Shown here in pieces: positions 1 through 8,596 of a stretch of 64,000 bases of DNA (positions are counted from its first letter, which is position 1; the number at the start of each line of letters is the position of its first letter). The DNA is from Thermomonas sp. HDW16 (GTDB taxonomy: Bacteria; Pseudomonadota; Gammaproteobacteria; Xanthomonadales; Xanthomonadaceae), in contig NZ_CP049872.1 in assembly GCF_011302915.1 (NCBI RefSeq), positions 434,001 through 498,000 on the forward strand, read 5' to 3'. A program made the translations under genes and the position numbers. The notes beneath the pieces were generated by a model. It saw only the letters and a program-made list of their open reading frames with translations, ran no database searches and was not told the DNA's origin.

Positions 1-1
1 T

Positions 2-1897
2 CGCCTGGTGCACCAGGACAAGCTGGTGGACAGCGTGAGCACCGCCAATTGGGCGTCGCAGCTGGGTGGCAATTTCTTCGTCCGCGCGATGGTGAAGCAG
101 GGCGTGGATCCGGCGAAGGTGGAAGCGGCGATCGACGATGAGATCAAGAAGCTGATCGCCGAAGGCCCCACCGCCGACGAACTGGCGCGCGCCAAGATCA
201 ATTACGAATCCAGCTTCATCCGCGGCATCGAACGCATCGGCGGTTTCGGCGGCAAGGCCGACGTGCTGGCCTCCTGCGCCATCTACGAAAACAACCCGGG
301 CTGCTTCCGCGACTCGCTGAAGGCGGTGGCCAATGCCACCCCGGCGCAGGTGCGCGCGGCGGGTGCCAAGTGGCTTGCCAACCCCAGCCACGTGTTCACG
401 GTGAAGCCGGGTGCGCGCAAGGAACTGGCCGAAGCCCCGGCCGGCACGCCGGCGCCGTTCGTGTTGCCGAAGGTCGATGCCAAGTACAAGACCACGGCCA
501 GCAGCGTGGATCGCAGCGCGGGCGTACCGCTGCCCAAGACGTTCCCCGACCTGAAGTTCCCGGCCCAGCAGCGCGCCACCCTATCCAATGGCACTACGGT
601 GATCCTGGCCGAACGCCACGACGTGCCGGTGGTGCAGATGAACTACCAGTTCGCCGGCGGCTATTCGGCGGATCCGGCCGGCAAGCCCGGCATCGCCAAC
701 TTCACCGCCAGCCTGCTGGACGAAGGTGCGGGTGACTTGGATGCGCTCGGCTTCGCATCGCGCAAGGAAGCCCTCGGCGCGCAGCTCGGCACCAGCGCCG
801 GTCTCGACAACAGCGGCGCGTACCTGTCGGCGTTGAAGCAGAACCTGGCGCCGTCGGTGGCCCTGTTCGCCGACATGCTGCGCAAGCCGCGCTTCGACCA
901 GGCCGAGATCGACCGCGTGAAGGGCCAGTGGATCGCCGGCATCAAGCAGGAGAAGGTGCAGCCCAGCGGCGTGGCCATGCGCGTGCTGCCGGCGCTGATG
1001 TTCGGCGCCGACCATCCGTACGGCAATCCGCTGACGGGCACCGGCACCGAAGCCGCCATCGCCAGCCTGACCCGCGACGACCTGGTCGGCTTCCACCAGC
1101 AGATGATGCAGCCGAAGGGCGCGACCGTGGTCGTGGTCGGCGACACCACCCTGAAGGAAATCGTGCCGGTGCTGGAGCAGCACTTCGGCGACTGGAAGGT
1201 CTCTGCGACCGCCGCCGCGCCGGCGATCCCGGTCGTGGCCAACATCAAGAAGCCGCGCGTGTTCCTGATCGACCAGCCGGGTGCGGTGCAGGCCAACCTG
1301 TTCGCCGCGGAACTGGTCCCGTCCAGCAAGGATCCGGGCGCGATCGCCTTCGACATGGCCAACCAGGTGTTCGGCGGCGATTTCACTGCGCGCCTCAACA
1401 TGAACCTGCGCGAGGACAAGCACTGGTCGTACGGCGCACGCAGCGGCGCTGCCGGTGCGGTGGGCCAGCGCATGTGGCGTGCCTCGGCGCCGGTGCAGAT
1501 CGACAAGACCGCCGAATCGGTGGCCGAGATCAAGCGCGAGATGGCCGAGTTCTTCGGCGGTTCGCGCAATACCAGCGCGGAAGAGCTGGTGCGCCAGCAG
1601 AAGGGCCTGACCTTGAGCCTGCCGGGCGCGTATGAAACCGCCGGTGCGGTGATGAGCACCATCGCCAGCAATGTGCTGTACGACCGTGCGGACGATTACG
1701 TGTTCACCCGCAAGGCCGCGATCGAGGCGATTACCCCGGCGCAGGTCGATGCCGCGGCGAAGACGCTCGATCCGAACGCGATCACCTGGGTGGTGGTCGG
1801 CGACCTGGCCAAGACCGAGGCCCCGATCCGCGCCCTCAACCTGGGCGAGGTCACCATCCTCGACGCTGACGGCAAGCCGGTGCCTGCCAAGAAGTAA
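2..1897 (+). CDS. M16 family zinc metallopeptidase, N-terminus cut by window edge
   Basis: The reading frame is open from base 2, so the gene begins outside the window. What remains (about 630 residues) aligns end to end with the C-terminal two thirds of the next gene, starting at the shared RLVxQDKLVDSV stretch, which is near residue 316 there. The missing part would carry the HxxEH zinc site, so catalysis cannot be judged. Visible are the second half of the first peptidase unit and a second M16 unit with the LNMNLREDKHWSYGA segment, the conserved R/Y region of the inactive-domain half. M16 proteins of this two-unit type are periplasmic or membrane-associated oligopeptidases. Tandem duplication with the following gene is clear from the sequence; substrate unknown. 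Confidence 0.9.
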   Translation, partial: RLVHQDKLVDSVSTANWASQLGGNFFVRAMVKQGVDPAKVEAAIDDEIKKLIAEGPTADELARAKINYESSFIRGIERIGGFGGKADVLASCAIYENNPGCFRDSLKAVANATPAQVRAAGAKWLANPSHVFTVKPGARKELAEAPAGTPAPFVLPKVDAKYKTTASSVDRSAGVPLPKTFPDLKFPAQQRATLSNGTTVILAERHDVPVVQMNYQFAGGYSADPAGKPGIANFTASLLDEGAGDLDALGFASRKEALGAQLGTSAGLDNSGAYLSALKQNLAPSVALFADMLRKPRFDQAEIDRVKGQWIAGIKQEKVQPSGVAMRVLPALMFGADHPYGNPLTGTGTEAAIASLTRDDLVGFHQQMMQPKGATVVVVGDTTLKEIVPVLEQHFGDWKVSATAAAPAIPVVANIKKPRVFLIDQPGAVQANLFAAELVPSSKDPGAIAFDMANQVFGGDFTARLNMNLREDKHWSYGARSGAAGAVGQRMWRASAPVQIDKTAESVAEIKREMAEFFGGSRNTSAEELVRQQKGLTLSLPGAYETAGAVMSTIASNVLYDRADDYVFTRKAAIEAITPAQVDAAAKTLDPNAITWVVVGDLAKTEAPIRALNLGEVTILDADGKPVPAKK

Positions 1898-1909
1898 TCC
1901 ACGCAATGC

Positions 1910-1941
1910 CGATGCCCGCCGAATGGCGGGCATCGCGCTTT
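1910..1941 (+). terminator. Intrinsic terminator after first M16 gene
   Basis: An 11-bp perfect stem (1910-1920 pairing with 1925-1935, core GATGCCCGCC/GGCGGGCATC) with a GAAT loop starts 12 bases after the stop codon. The T tract is short (CGCTTTC). It separates the two M16 genes. Confidence 0.6.
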
Positions 1942-1984
1942 CACCACAACGCTTTCAACGCAACGACATCCCCAAGAGACCGTC

Positions 1985-4816
1985 ATGCCCAAGACCGCCA
2001 TCCTCTCGCTCGCCCTTGCCGCCGCGCTGTCCGGTGGCGTCTATGCGCCGCAGGCGCAGGCCGCGCAGCCCGCCGCCATCGACATCCCCTACGAGCAGTT
2101 CACCCTGCCGAACGGCCTGCGCGTGGTGGTGCATACCGACCGCAAGGCGCCGGTGGTCTCGGTCAATGTCTGGTACCACGTAGGCAGCAAGGACGAGCCG
2201 AAGGGCAAGACCGGCTTCGCCCACCTGTTCGAGCACCTGATGTTCAACGGTTCGGAGAACAACCCCGGCGAATATTTCGATCCGTTCGAGAAGGCCGGCG
2301 TCTCCGACATCAACGGCACCACCTGGTTCGACCGCACCAACTACTACGAAACCGTGCCGACCACTGCGCTGGACATGGCGCTGTGGATGGAATCCGACCG
2401 GATGGGCCATCTGCTGGGTGCGATCGACCAGAAGACCCTGGACGAGCAGCGCGGCGTGGTGCAGAACGAGAAGCGCCAGGGCGACAATGAGCCCTACGGC
2501 CGCAGCGAGTACTACATGCTGGCGAACACGGTGCCGTCCAACCATCCGTACCACCACAGCACGATCGGTTCGATGGAAGACCTCAACGCGGCTTCGCTTG
2601 AGGACGTGAAGAGCTGGTTCCGCGATTACTACGGCGCGGCCAATACGGTGATCGTGCTGGCCGGCGACATCGACGTCGCCACCGCCAAGGAAAAAGTGGC
2701 GAAGTACTTCGGCGATATCCCCGCCGGCAAGCCGGTGCCGCAGCAGGCCAAGTGGACGGCGCCACGCGATGCCTCCAGCCGCGTGCAGATCGAGGATCGC
2801 GTGGCCCAGGTGCGCATCACCCGCACCTGGAACATCCCCGGCCGTGGCGACCGCGACCTGGTCCTGCTCGACCTTGCCTCCGACGTGCTGGCCGGCGGCA
2901 AGAGCAGCCGCCTGTACCAGCGCCTGGTCTACCAGGACAAGCTGGTCGACAGCGTGTCCGCCTCGGTGCAGCCGTTCGAGCTGGTCAGTGCGTTCAACTG
3001 GGAGGCCGATGTGAAGCAAGGCGTCGACCCGGCCAAGGTCGAAGCCGCGATCAACGAGGAGCTGGCGAAGTTCCTGGCCAATGGGCCAACCGAGGAAGAA
3101 CTGGCCCGCTACAAGGCGACCGCCTACGCCGCGAACGTGCGCAGCCTGGAACGCGTGGGCGGCAAGGCCAGCCGACTGGCCGAAAGCCTGCTGTACCTGG
3201 GCAGTGCCGATGGCTGGAAGCGCGACTTCGAGTGGTTCCAGTCCGCCACCGCGGCCGATGTGCAGGCCGCAGCCAAGCGCTGGCTGTCCAAGGGCGACTT
3301 CACCCTGACCGTGGTGCCGGCGGCCGGCGAGCCGAAGGACACGCCGATCGTCAGCCTGCCTGCCGGCAAGCGGCCCGCCGACCTGCCTGCCGCACCGACC
3401 GACAAGTACACCACCACGGCTTCGACCGTGGATCGCAGCAAGGGCGTGCCGGAAGTCAGCAGCTTCCCCGACCTGAGCTTCCCCACCGTGCAGCGCGGCA
3501 AGCTGAAGAACGGCATCGAAGTGGTGCTGGCCGAACGCCACAGCGTGCCGGTGGTCAACGTGGCTCTGCAGTTCGATGCCGGCTACGCCAGCGATGCCGG
3601 CGGCAAGCTCGGCACCGCCAGCTTCACCACCAGCATGCTCGATGAAGGCACCGCGAGCCTGGATTCGGTGCAGATCGCGCAGACCCGCGAGCGCCTGGGT
3701 CTGAACATGTCCACCGGCTGCGGGCTGGATGCCTGCACCGCCAGTGCCAACCTGCTCACCGCCAACATGGCGCCGTCGCTGGCCCTGCTTGCCGACGTGG
3801 TGCGCAACCCGGCGTTCCGCGATGCCGACATCGAGCGCCAGCGCGCGCAGTGGATCGCCGGTATCGCCCAGGAGAAGACCCAGCCGGTCGGATTGGCGCT
3901 GCGTGTGTTGCCGCCGTTGGTCTACGGCGCCGGCCATCCGTACGCCATCCCGTTCTCCGGCACCGGCAACGAAGCAGCGATCAAGGCGCTGAGCGCCGCC
4001 GACCTGCGCGCCTGGCAGTCGGCCTGGATTCGCCCGGATAACGTGCGCATCCTGGTCGCCGGCGATACCACCTTGCCGGAAATCACCAAGCAGCTGGATG
4101 CCGTGTTCGGCGACTGGCAGGCGCCCGCGGCCAAGAAGGGCAGCAAGTCGATCCCGCAGGTCGCGTCGCAGGCCAAGCCGCGCGTGTTCCTGATCGACAA
4201 GCCGGGTGCGCAGCAGTCGCTGATCCTGGCCGGCCTGTTGGCGCCGTCGACCACCGCTGCCAACAACCTCAACATCGAGACCATGAACGATGCGTTCGGC
4301 GGCCTGTTCTCCGCGCGCCTCAACATGAACCTGCGCGAGGACAAGCACTGGGCGTATGGCTCGTACAGCTTCATGAGCAATGCCAAGGGCCAGCGCCCGT
4401 ACATGCTGTACGCGCCGGTGCAGACCGACAAGACCGCCGAGTCCGCCGCGGAACTGCTCAAGGAAGCGCGCGAGGTGATTTCGTCGCGTCCATTGACCGA
4501 TGCCGAGATCACCAAGGTCAAGGACAGCAGCGTGCGCAGCCTGCCAGGTGGTTACGAGACGATCGGCGCGGTCGCCGGCGCCCTGTCCGACAACGCGCTG
4601 TACGGCCGTCCGGATGATTACGTCGCCACCCTGAAGCGTCGCGTCGAGGCACAGCGCGATGCCGACGTGCAGGCAGCGGCGAAGGACATCGTCAAGCCCG
4701 ACGCACTGACCTGGGTGATCGTCGGCGACCTGAGCAAGATCGAGCCGGGCGTGCGTGCGTTGAACCTGGGCGCGGTGCAGGTGATCGACGCCGATGGCAA
4801 GCCGGTCGCGAAGTAA
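1985..4816 (+). CDS. M16 family zinc metallopeptidase, secreted, two-unit type
   Basis: A 943-residue pitrilysin-family peptidase. A signal peptide is visible at about residues 1-27 (LALAAALSGGVYAPQAQA). The first unit carries the inverted zinc motif H80-L-F-E83-H84 and the likely third ligand E162 in VVQNEKRQ, 78 residues after H84, the usual spacing. The second unit lacks HxxEH but has the LNMNLREDKHWAYGS R/Y segment that completes the M16 active site. It probably degrades short peptides in the periplasm. It follows its truncated paralogue by 87 bp including a terminator and has a purine-rich AAGAGA upstream of ATG. The two genes share long blocks (QDKLVDSV, PRVFLID, REDKHW), which supports a tandem duplication. 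Substrate not predictable. Confidence 0.92.
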   Translation: MPKTAILSLALAAALSGGVYAPQAQAAQPAAIDIPYEQFTLPNGLRVVVHTDRKAPVVSVNVWYHVGSKDEPKGKTGFAHLFEHLMFNGSENNPGEYFDPFEKAGVSDINGTTWFDRTNYYETVPTTALDMALWMESDRMGHLLGAIDQKTLDEQRGVVQNEKRQGDNEPYGRSEYYMLANTVPSNHPYHHSTIGSMEDLNAASLEDVKSWFRDYYGAANTVIVLAGDIDVATAKEKVAKYFGDIPAGKPVPQQAKWTAPRDASSRVQIEDRVAQVRITRTWNIPGRGDRDLVLLDLASDVLAGGKSSRLYQRLVYQDKLVDSVSASVQPFELVSAFNWEADVKQGVDPAKVEAAINEELAKFLANGPTEEELARYKATAYAANVRSLERVGGKASRLAESLLYLGSADGWKRDFEWFQSATAADVQAAAKRWLSKGDFTLTVVPAAGEPKDTPIVSLPAGKRPADLPAAPTDKYTTTASTVDRSKGVPEVSSFPDLSFPTVQRGKLKNGIEVVLAERHSVPVVNVALQFDAGYASDAGGKLGTASFTTSMLDEGTASLDSVQIAQTRERLGLNMSTGCGLDACTASANLLTANMAPSLALLADVVRNPAFRDADIERQRAQWIAGIAQEKTQPVGLALRVLPPLVYGAGHPYAIPFSGTGNEAAIKALSAADLRAWQSAWIRPDNVRILVAGDTTLPEITKQLDAVFGDWQAPAAKKGSKSIPQVASQAKPRVFLIDKPGAQQSLILAGLLAPSTTAANNLNIETMNDAFGGLFSARLNMNLREDKHWAYGSYSFMSNAKGQRPYMLYAPVQTDKTAESAAELLKEAREVISSRPLTDAEITKVKDSSVRSLPGGYETIGAVAGALSDNALYGRPDDYVATLKRRVEAQRDADVQAAAKDIVKPDALTWVIVGDLSKIEPGVRALNLGAVQVIDADGKPVAK

Positions 4817-4840
4817 GCGAACCGTTCAGCCATGACCCCA

Positions 4841-4873
4841 CGATGCCGGCGACACTGCCGGCATCGTGCTTTT
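4841..4873 (+). terminator. Intrinsic terminator after second M16 gene
   Basis: A perfect 10-bp stem (CGATGCCGGC at 4841-4850, GCCGGCATCG at 4857-4866, loop GACACT) is followed by TGCTTTT, in the same arrangement as after the first M16 gene. Confidence 0.7.
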
Positions 4874-4885
4874 GGGAGACACACA

Positions 4886-5194
4886 ATGCGTTCGATCCTG
4901 CTGGTGGCCGCGTTGGCCGCGACGAGTGGCTGCACCTTCGTGCACATGGCGCCGGGTGCGACCAAGGTAAAGGTGCTGGCATCGGCCCCCACCAGCTGCG
5001 AGAAACGTGGGGAGGTCGAGGTCTCGGTGAAGGACCGGCTGGGTCCGTACGAACGCAGCGAAGCGCAGGTGCGCGACGAGCTGGAAACCCTGGCCCGCAA
5101 CGAGGCCCCGGGCGTTGGCGCGGACAGCATCAGCCCATTGTTGCCGCCGCGCGACGGCGAGCAGCGCTGGGCGATGTGGCGTTGCGCGCGCTGA
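4886..5194 (+). CDS. DUF4156 family lipoprotein
   Basis: A 102-residue protein starting MRSILLVAALAATSGC: a short hydrophobic signal followed by a lipobox (ATSG-C16), so a predicted lipid-anchored envelope protein. The rest fits DUF4156 as I know the family: SCEKRGEVEVSV, the ARNEA segment, and a C-terminal WRC ending. I start it at ATG 4886, with GGGAGA seven bases upstream; an in-frame start 54 bases earlier would put extra residues before the signal peptide. It lies between the M16 genes and oleA with its own upstream terminator. Function unknown. Confidence 0.8.
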   Translation: MRSILLVAALAATSGCTFVHMAPGATKVKVLASAPTSCEKRGEVEVSVKDRLGPYERSEAQVRDELETLARNEAPGVGADSISPLLPPRDGEQRWAMWRCAR

Positions 5195-5220
5195 CCCGGC
5201 CCCTTTCGTTCAGGATCTCC

Positions 5221-5242
5221 GTCAATACGCCAGCGTATTGAC
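5221..5242. promoter_or_regulatory. Perfect palindromic operator candidate upstream of oleA
   Basis: GTCAATACGC and GCGTATTGAC are exact reverse complements separated by CA, giving a 22-bp perfect dyad centred about 72 bp before the oleA ATG. There is no T tract after it, so it does not look like a terminator. A TATCCT at 5254-5259 could serve as a -10. The size and symmetry fit a dimeric repressor site (TetR, MarR or similar). The regulator is not identifiable here. Confidence 0.5.
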
Positions 5243-5303
5243 GCGAAAACCGCTATCCTGCGCGGTTCATGCGCCTCCGCGCTCCCCCAGAAAGTCCCTG
5301 CCC

Positions 5304-6320
5304 ATGCTGTTCCAACATGTCGCCATTGCCGGCCTGGCCCATATCGATGCGCCGCGCCGCTTGTCCTCGGACGAGATCAACGCCCGGCTGAAGCCGACCC
5401 TGGATCGCCTCGGCATCAAGACCGACGTGCTCGGCGAGATCGCCGGCATCCACGCGCGCTACCTGTGGGAAGACAATGTGCAGGCCTCGGACGTGGCCAC
5501 GCTGGCCGGCGTGAAGGCGCTGGCCGATGCCGGCATCGATCCGGCCAAGGTCGGCCTGCTGGTCAATACCTCGGTCAGCCGCGACTACCTGGAGCCGTCC
5601 ACCGCCAGCATCGTCAGCGGCAACCTGGGCCTGCCGGATACCTGCCAGAACTTCGACGTGGCCAATGCCTGCCTGGCCTTCATCAACGGCATGGACATCG
5701 CCAGCCGGATGATCGAGCGCGGCGAGATCGAATACGCGCTGATCGTCGACGGCGAAACCGCCAACCTGGCCTACGAGAAAACCCTCGAGCGCCTGGGCCG
5801 CGATGACGCCACCGAAGAACAGTTCCGCAATGAGCTGGCCACCCTGACCTTGGGCTCCGGTGCCGCGGCGATGGTGCTGGCCCGCGCCGAACTGGCCCCG
5901 GGCGCACCGCGCTACCGGGGCGGCGTGACCCGCGCCGCCACCGAGTGGAACAAGTTGTGCCGCGGCAACCTGGATGGCATGGTCACCGACACCCGCATGC
6001 TGCTGATCGAAGGCATCAAGCTGGCGCAGAAGACCTTCATCGCCGCCAAGCATGCGCTGGGCTGGGCCGCGGATGAGCTGGACCAGATCGTGATCCACCA
6101 GGTCAGCAAGGTGCATACCGCGGCCTTCACCAAGGCGATCGGCATCGACCCCAAGAAAGTCCTGACGATCTTCGGCGAACACGGCAACATCGGCCCGGCA
6201 TCGGTGCCGATCGTGCTGTCCAAGCTGCGCGAACTCGGCCGCCTGAAGAAGGGCGACCGGGTGGCCCTGCTCGGCATCGGTTCCGGGCTGAATTGTTCGA
6301 TGGCGGAAGTGGTCTGGTAA
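5304..6320 (+). CDS. oleA: OleA, 3-oxo-acyl thiolase-like olefin synthase, first step
   Basis: A 338-residue thiolase-fold enzyme that joins two fatty acyl-CoAs head to head to a beta-keto acid, the first step of long-chain olefin biosynthesis. Thiolase catalytic residues are in place: C123 in VANACLAFINGM, E97 in DYLEPST, H265 in VIHQVSK and N295 in GEHGNIG. Their spacing is the same as C143/E117/H285/N315 of Xanthomonas campestris OleA. Start chosen at ATG 5304 (MLFQHVAIAGLAHI), the usual OleA N-terminus; the frame extends upstream but encodes unrelated residues. It leads the ole locus, with a palindromic operator candidate upstream and a hairpin terminator between it and oleB. Confidence 0.96.
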   Translation: MLFQHVAIAGLAHIDAPRRLSSDEINARLKPTLDRLGIKTDVLGEIAGIHARYLWEDNVQASDVATLAGVKALADAGIDPAKVGLLVNTSVSRDYLEPSTASIVSGNLGLPDTCQNFDVANACLAFINGMDIASRMIERGEIEYALIVDGETANLAYEKTLERLGRDDATEEQFRNELATLTLGSGAAAMVLARAELAPGAPRYRGGVTRAATEWNKLCRGNLDGMVTDTRMLLIEGIKLAQKTFIAAKHALGWAADELDQIVIHQVSKVHTAAFTKAIGIDPKKVLTIFGEHGNIGPASVPIVLSKLRELGRLKKGDRVALLGIGSGLNCSMAEVVW

Positions 6321-6340
6321 GCCTGCTTCACTGAAAAGCA

Positions 6341-6366
6341 AGGGCCGGCCTGCCGGCCCTTTTCAT
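6341..6366 (+). terminator. Hairpin terminator or attenuator between oleA and oleB
   Basis: AGGGCCGG (6341-6348) pairs with CCGGCCCT (6353-6360), loop CCTG, followed by TTTCATT. It ends 12 bases before the oleB start, so it may reduce rather than stop readthrough from oleA. Confidence 0.6.
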
Positions 6367-6377
6367 TGCGAAGTCCG

Positions 6378-7298
6378 ATGCACGATTTTCCCGATTACCC
6401 GTTCCAGCCCCAGCGCTTCCAGCCGCACCCCGGCATCGCCATGTCCTTCCTTGATGAAGGGCCGCCGTCTGTTGCAGGTGATGCCAGCGAGGTGATCGTC
6501 ATGCTGCACGGCAATCCGTCGTGGAGCTTCTACTGGCGGCACTTGGTCAGTGGCCTGCGCGACAAGTACCGCTGCATCGTGCCCGACCACGTCGGCATGG
6601 GCTTGTCGGATCGGCCGGACGATGCGCCGTCAGCGCAACCGCGTTACGACTACACGTTGCAGTCGCGGATCGACGACCTCGATGCCTTGCTCAAGCACTT
6701 GGGCATCGATGGCCCGGTGACGCTTGCCGTGCACGATTGGGGCGGGATGATCGGTTTCGGCTGGGCGCTGCGTGATCCATCGCGAGTGAAGCGATTGGTG
6801 ATCACCAATACCGCCAGCTTCCCGCTGCCGCAGGCCAAGCGCTTCCCGAGCCGGCTGGCGATGGGCCGCGATTCGAAATTCGGCGGCTGGCTGATCCGCC
6901 GCTTCAACCTGTTTGCGCGCGGCGCGGCGTGGTTCGGCACCACCCGTTCGTTACCGAAGGATGTGCGCGTGGCCTATGCCGGCGTCTACGACGGCTGGGA
7001 TGAAGCGATCAGCACGCTGCGCTTCATGCAGGACATTCCATTGAACGATGGCGACCGCGCCATGCCGCTGGTCAAAGCGGCCGAAGCCGCGCTGCCCGGT
7101 TATGCGGATCGTCCGGCGTTCATCGGTTGGGGCCTGAAGGACTTCGTGTTCGACAAGCATTTCCTGGCCGGCTTTCGCACGGCATTGCCGAATGCCGAAG
7201 TGTATGCGTTCGATGACGCCAACCATTACGTGCTGGAAGACAAGCACGAAGTGCTGGTGCCGGCGATCCGCACCTTTCTGGATCGCAATCCGCTGTAG
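6378..7298 (+). CDS. oleB: OleB, beta-lactone decarboxylase of olefin synthesis
   Basis: A 306-residue alpha/beta-hydrolase of the haloalkane-dehalogenase group. Seen: oxyanion-hole motif HGNPSW (44-49), nucleophile D120 in VHDWGGMIGFG, candidate acid D255 in GLKDFVFD, and the catalytic histidine H283 in DDANHYVLED. In the ole pathway OleB decarboxylates the beta-lactone made by OleC to the cis-olefin. Placement right after oleA supports OleB rather than a true dehalogenase. I start at ATG 6378 (MHDFPDYPF); a TTG 12 bases upstream is the alternative. Confidence 0.93.
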   Translation: MHDFPDYPFQPQRFQPHPGIAMSFLDEGPPSVAGDASEVIVMLHGNPSWSFYWRHLVSGLRDKYRCIVPDHVGMGLSDRPDDAPSAQPRYDYTLQSRIDDLDALLKHLGIDGPVTLAVHDWGGMIGFGWALRDPSRVKRLVITNTASFPLPQAKRFPSRLAMGRDSKFGGWLIRRFNLFARGAAWFGTTRSLPKDVRVAYAGVYDGWDEAISTLRFMQDIPLNDGDRAMPLVKAAEAALPGYADRPAFIGWGLKDFVFDKHFLAGFRTALPNAEVYAFDDANHYVLEDKHEVLVPAIRTFLDRNPL

Positions 7299-7299
7299 G

Positions 7300-7313
7300 T
7301 TGATCCGGGTCAA
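7300..7313. promoter_or_regulatory. Anr/Fnr-like box upstream of the ubiM-like gene
   Basis: TTGATCCGGGTCAA matches 9 of 10 specific positions of the Fnr/Anr consensus TTGAT-N4-ATCAA. A GATAGC at 7333-7338 could be the -10, which would put the box centre near -40 as in class II activated promoters. It begins two bases after the oleB stop. Binding is an inference. Confidence 0.45.
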
Positions 7314-7366
7314 GGCGTCGCCAGCCCGCTCCGATAGCGTGGGAACCCCGATCCGGGAGGTTTCCC

Positions 7367-8596
7367 ATGCAGTGCGATATCGCCATCGTCGGTGCCGGTC
7401 CCGCCGGCCTGTGCTTCGCCCGAGCGCTGGCCGGCAGCGGCCTCAAGGTGGTGTTGGTGGAGCAGGCCGCCGCCGAACGCCTGGCCGATCCGCCGGACGA
7501 TGGCCGCGAGATCGCGCTGACCCATCACTCGCAGCGCTTGATGGCCAAGCTGGGCCTGTGGGAACGCCTGAGCGAGGAGGAGATCGGCCTGTTGCGCCAG
7601 GCCAAGGTGCTGGATGGCGATGATCGCGACGGCCTGCTGTTCACGCCAGAGGAGGCCGGCAAGGACAACCTGGGCTGGATGGCCGGCAACCACGCGATCC
7701 GCCGCGCCGCGTGGGAGGCGGTGGCCGGCCAGCCGGATCTGACGCTGCTCGATGGCGAAAAAGTCAGCCTGGTGCATGCCGATGCCGCAGGCGCGGTGCT
7801 CGCCCTGTCCGATGGCCGTGAACTGCGCGCGCAGTTGCTGATCGCCGCCGACAGCCGCTTTTCGGAGACGCGTCGCGCGGTGGGAATTCGCGCATCGATG
7901 CACGATTTCGGCCGCACCATGCTGGTGTGCCGCATGCGCCACGAGGTGCCGCACGCGCAGACCGCCTGGGAATGGTTCCGCTACGGACAGACGCTGGCGC
8001 TGCTGCCGCTGCACGATCCGCAGGTGTCCTCGGCGGTGCTGACCCTGCCGCAGCAGGAGATTCGCCGCCTGCAAGCGATGTCCGAAGACGAGTTCAACCG
8101 CGACATGGCCGCCCGTTTCGATGGCCGCTTGGGCGCGATGACCCGGCTCGCGCCACCGGTGGCCTATCCGCTGGTCGGCGTGTACCCGCAGCGTTTCGTC
8201 GCCAGCCGCTTCGCCACCGTGGGCGATGCTGCCGTCGGCATGCATCCGGTGACCGCGCACGGCTTCAATTTCGGGCTGCTCAGTGTTGATGCGTTGTCGC
8301 AGCGGGTACTGGAGGCGCATCGCGCTGGCCGCCCGTACTGGAGCGACGCGGTGCTGCACAGCTACGACATCGAACATCGCGCCGCCACCCGTCCGTTGTA
8401 CGAAGCCACCCGCCTGATCGCCGGCCTGTATGGCAACGACCGCCTGCCGGCGCGCGCGCTGCGCAAATTCGCGCTGGGCCTGGGCCGCCGCGCCGCGCCG
8501 TTCCGCCGGCTGGTGATGGCCGGGCTGACCCAGGACGGCGGCGATATGCCGTTCGGCGGCGTGCGCCGTACCTGGGTAAGGCTGCGTCCGCGTTAG
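7367..8596 (+). CDS. ubiM: FAD-dependent aromatic hydroxylase, UbiH/UbiM family
   Basis: A 409-residue class A flavoprotein monooxygenase. N-terminal dinucleotide fold GAGPAG, the GREIALTHHS segment, and the second FAD motif GDAAVGMHPVTAHGFNFGL are present. The pattern resembles UbiM, the oxygen-dependent 5-demethoxyubiquinol hydroxylase of ubiquinone synthesis, more than UbiH, UbiI or UbiF, but the subtype is from memory and UbiH-like is the alternative. GGGAGG sits nine bases before ATG. It lies between oleB and oleC although it has no known role in olefin synthesis, and ubiJ-ubiB follow 3 kb on. An Anr/Fnr-like box lies in its upstream region. Confidence 0.75.
   Translation: MQCDIAIVGAGPAGLCFARALAGSGLKVVLVEQAAAERLADPPDDGREIALTHHSQRLMAKLGLWERLSEEEIGLLRQAKVLDGDDRDGLLFTPEEAGKDNLGWMAGNHAIRRAAWEAVAGQPDLTLLDGEKVSLVHADAAGAVLALSDGRELRAQLLIAADSRFSETRRAVGIRASMHDFGRTMLVCRMRHEVPHAQTAWEWFRYGQTLALLPLHDPQVSSAVLTLPQQEIRRLQAMSEDEFNRDMAARFDGRLGAMTRLAPPVAYPLVGVYPQRFVASRFATVGDAAVGMHPVTAHGFNFGLLSVDALSQRVLEAHRAGRPYWSDAVLHSYDIEHRAATRPLYEATRLIAGLYGNDRLPARALRKFALGLGRRAAPFRRLVMAGLTQDGGDMPFGGVRRTWVRLRPR

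Noticed and set aside
1955..4348. A 797-codon minus-strand frame opposite the second M16 gene
   Set aside because: Low-complexity translation and no start signal; the M16 gene on the plus strand has signal peptide, zinc motif and terminator.
6378..7298. Haloalkane dehalogenase as the function of oleB
   Set aside because: The fold and nucleophile match dehalogenases, but position between oleA and oleC/D makes beta-lactone decarboxylase the better reading.
7300..7313. Palindrome after oleB as a terminator
   Set aside because: The arms are only five bases and no T tract follows; it fits an Fnr-type site better.
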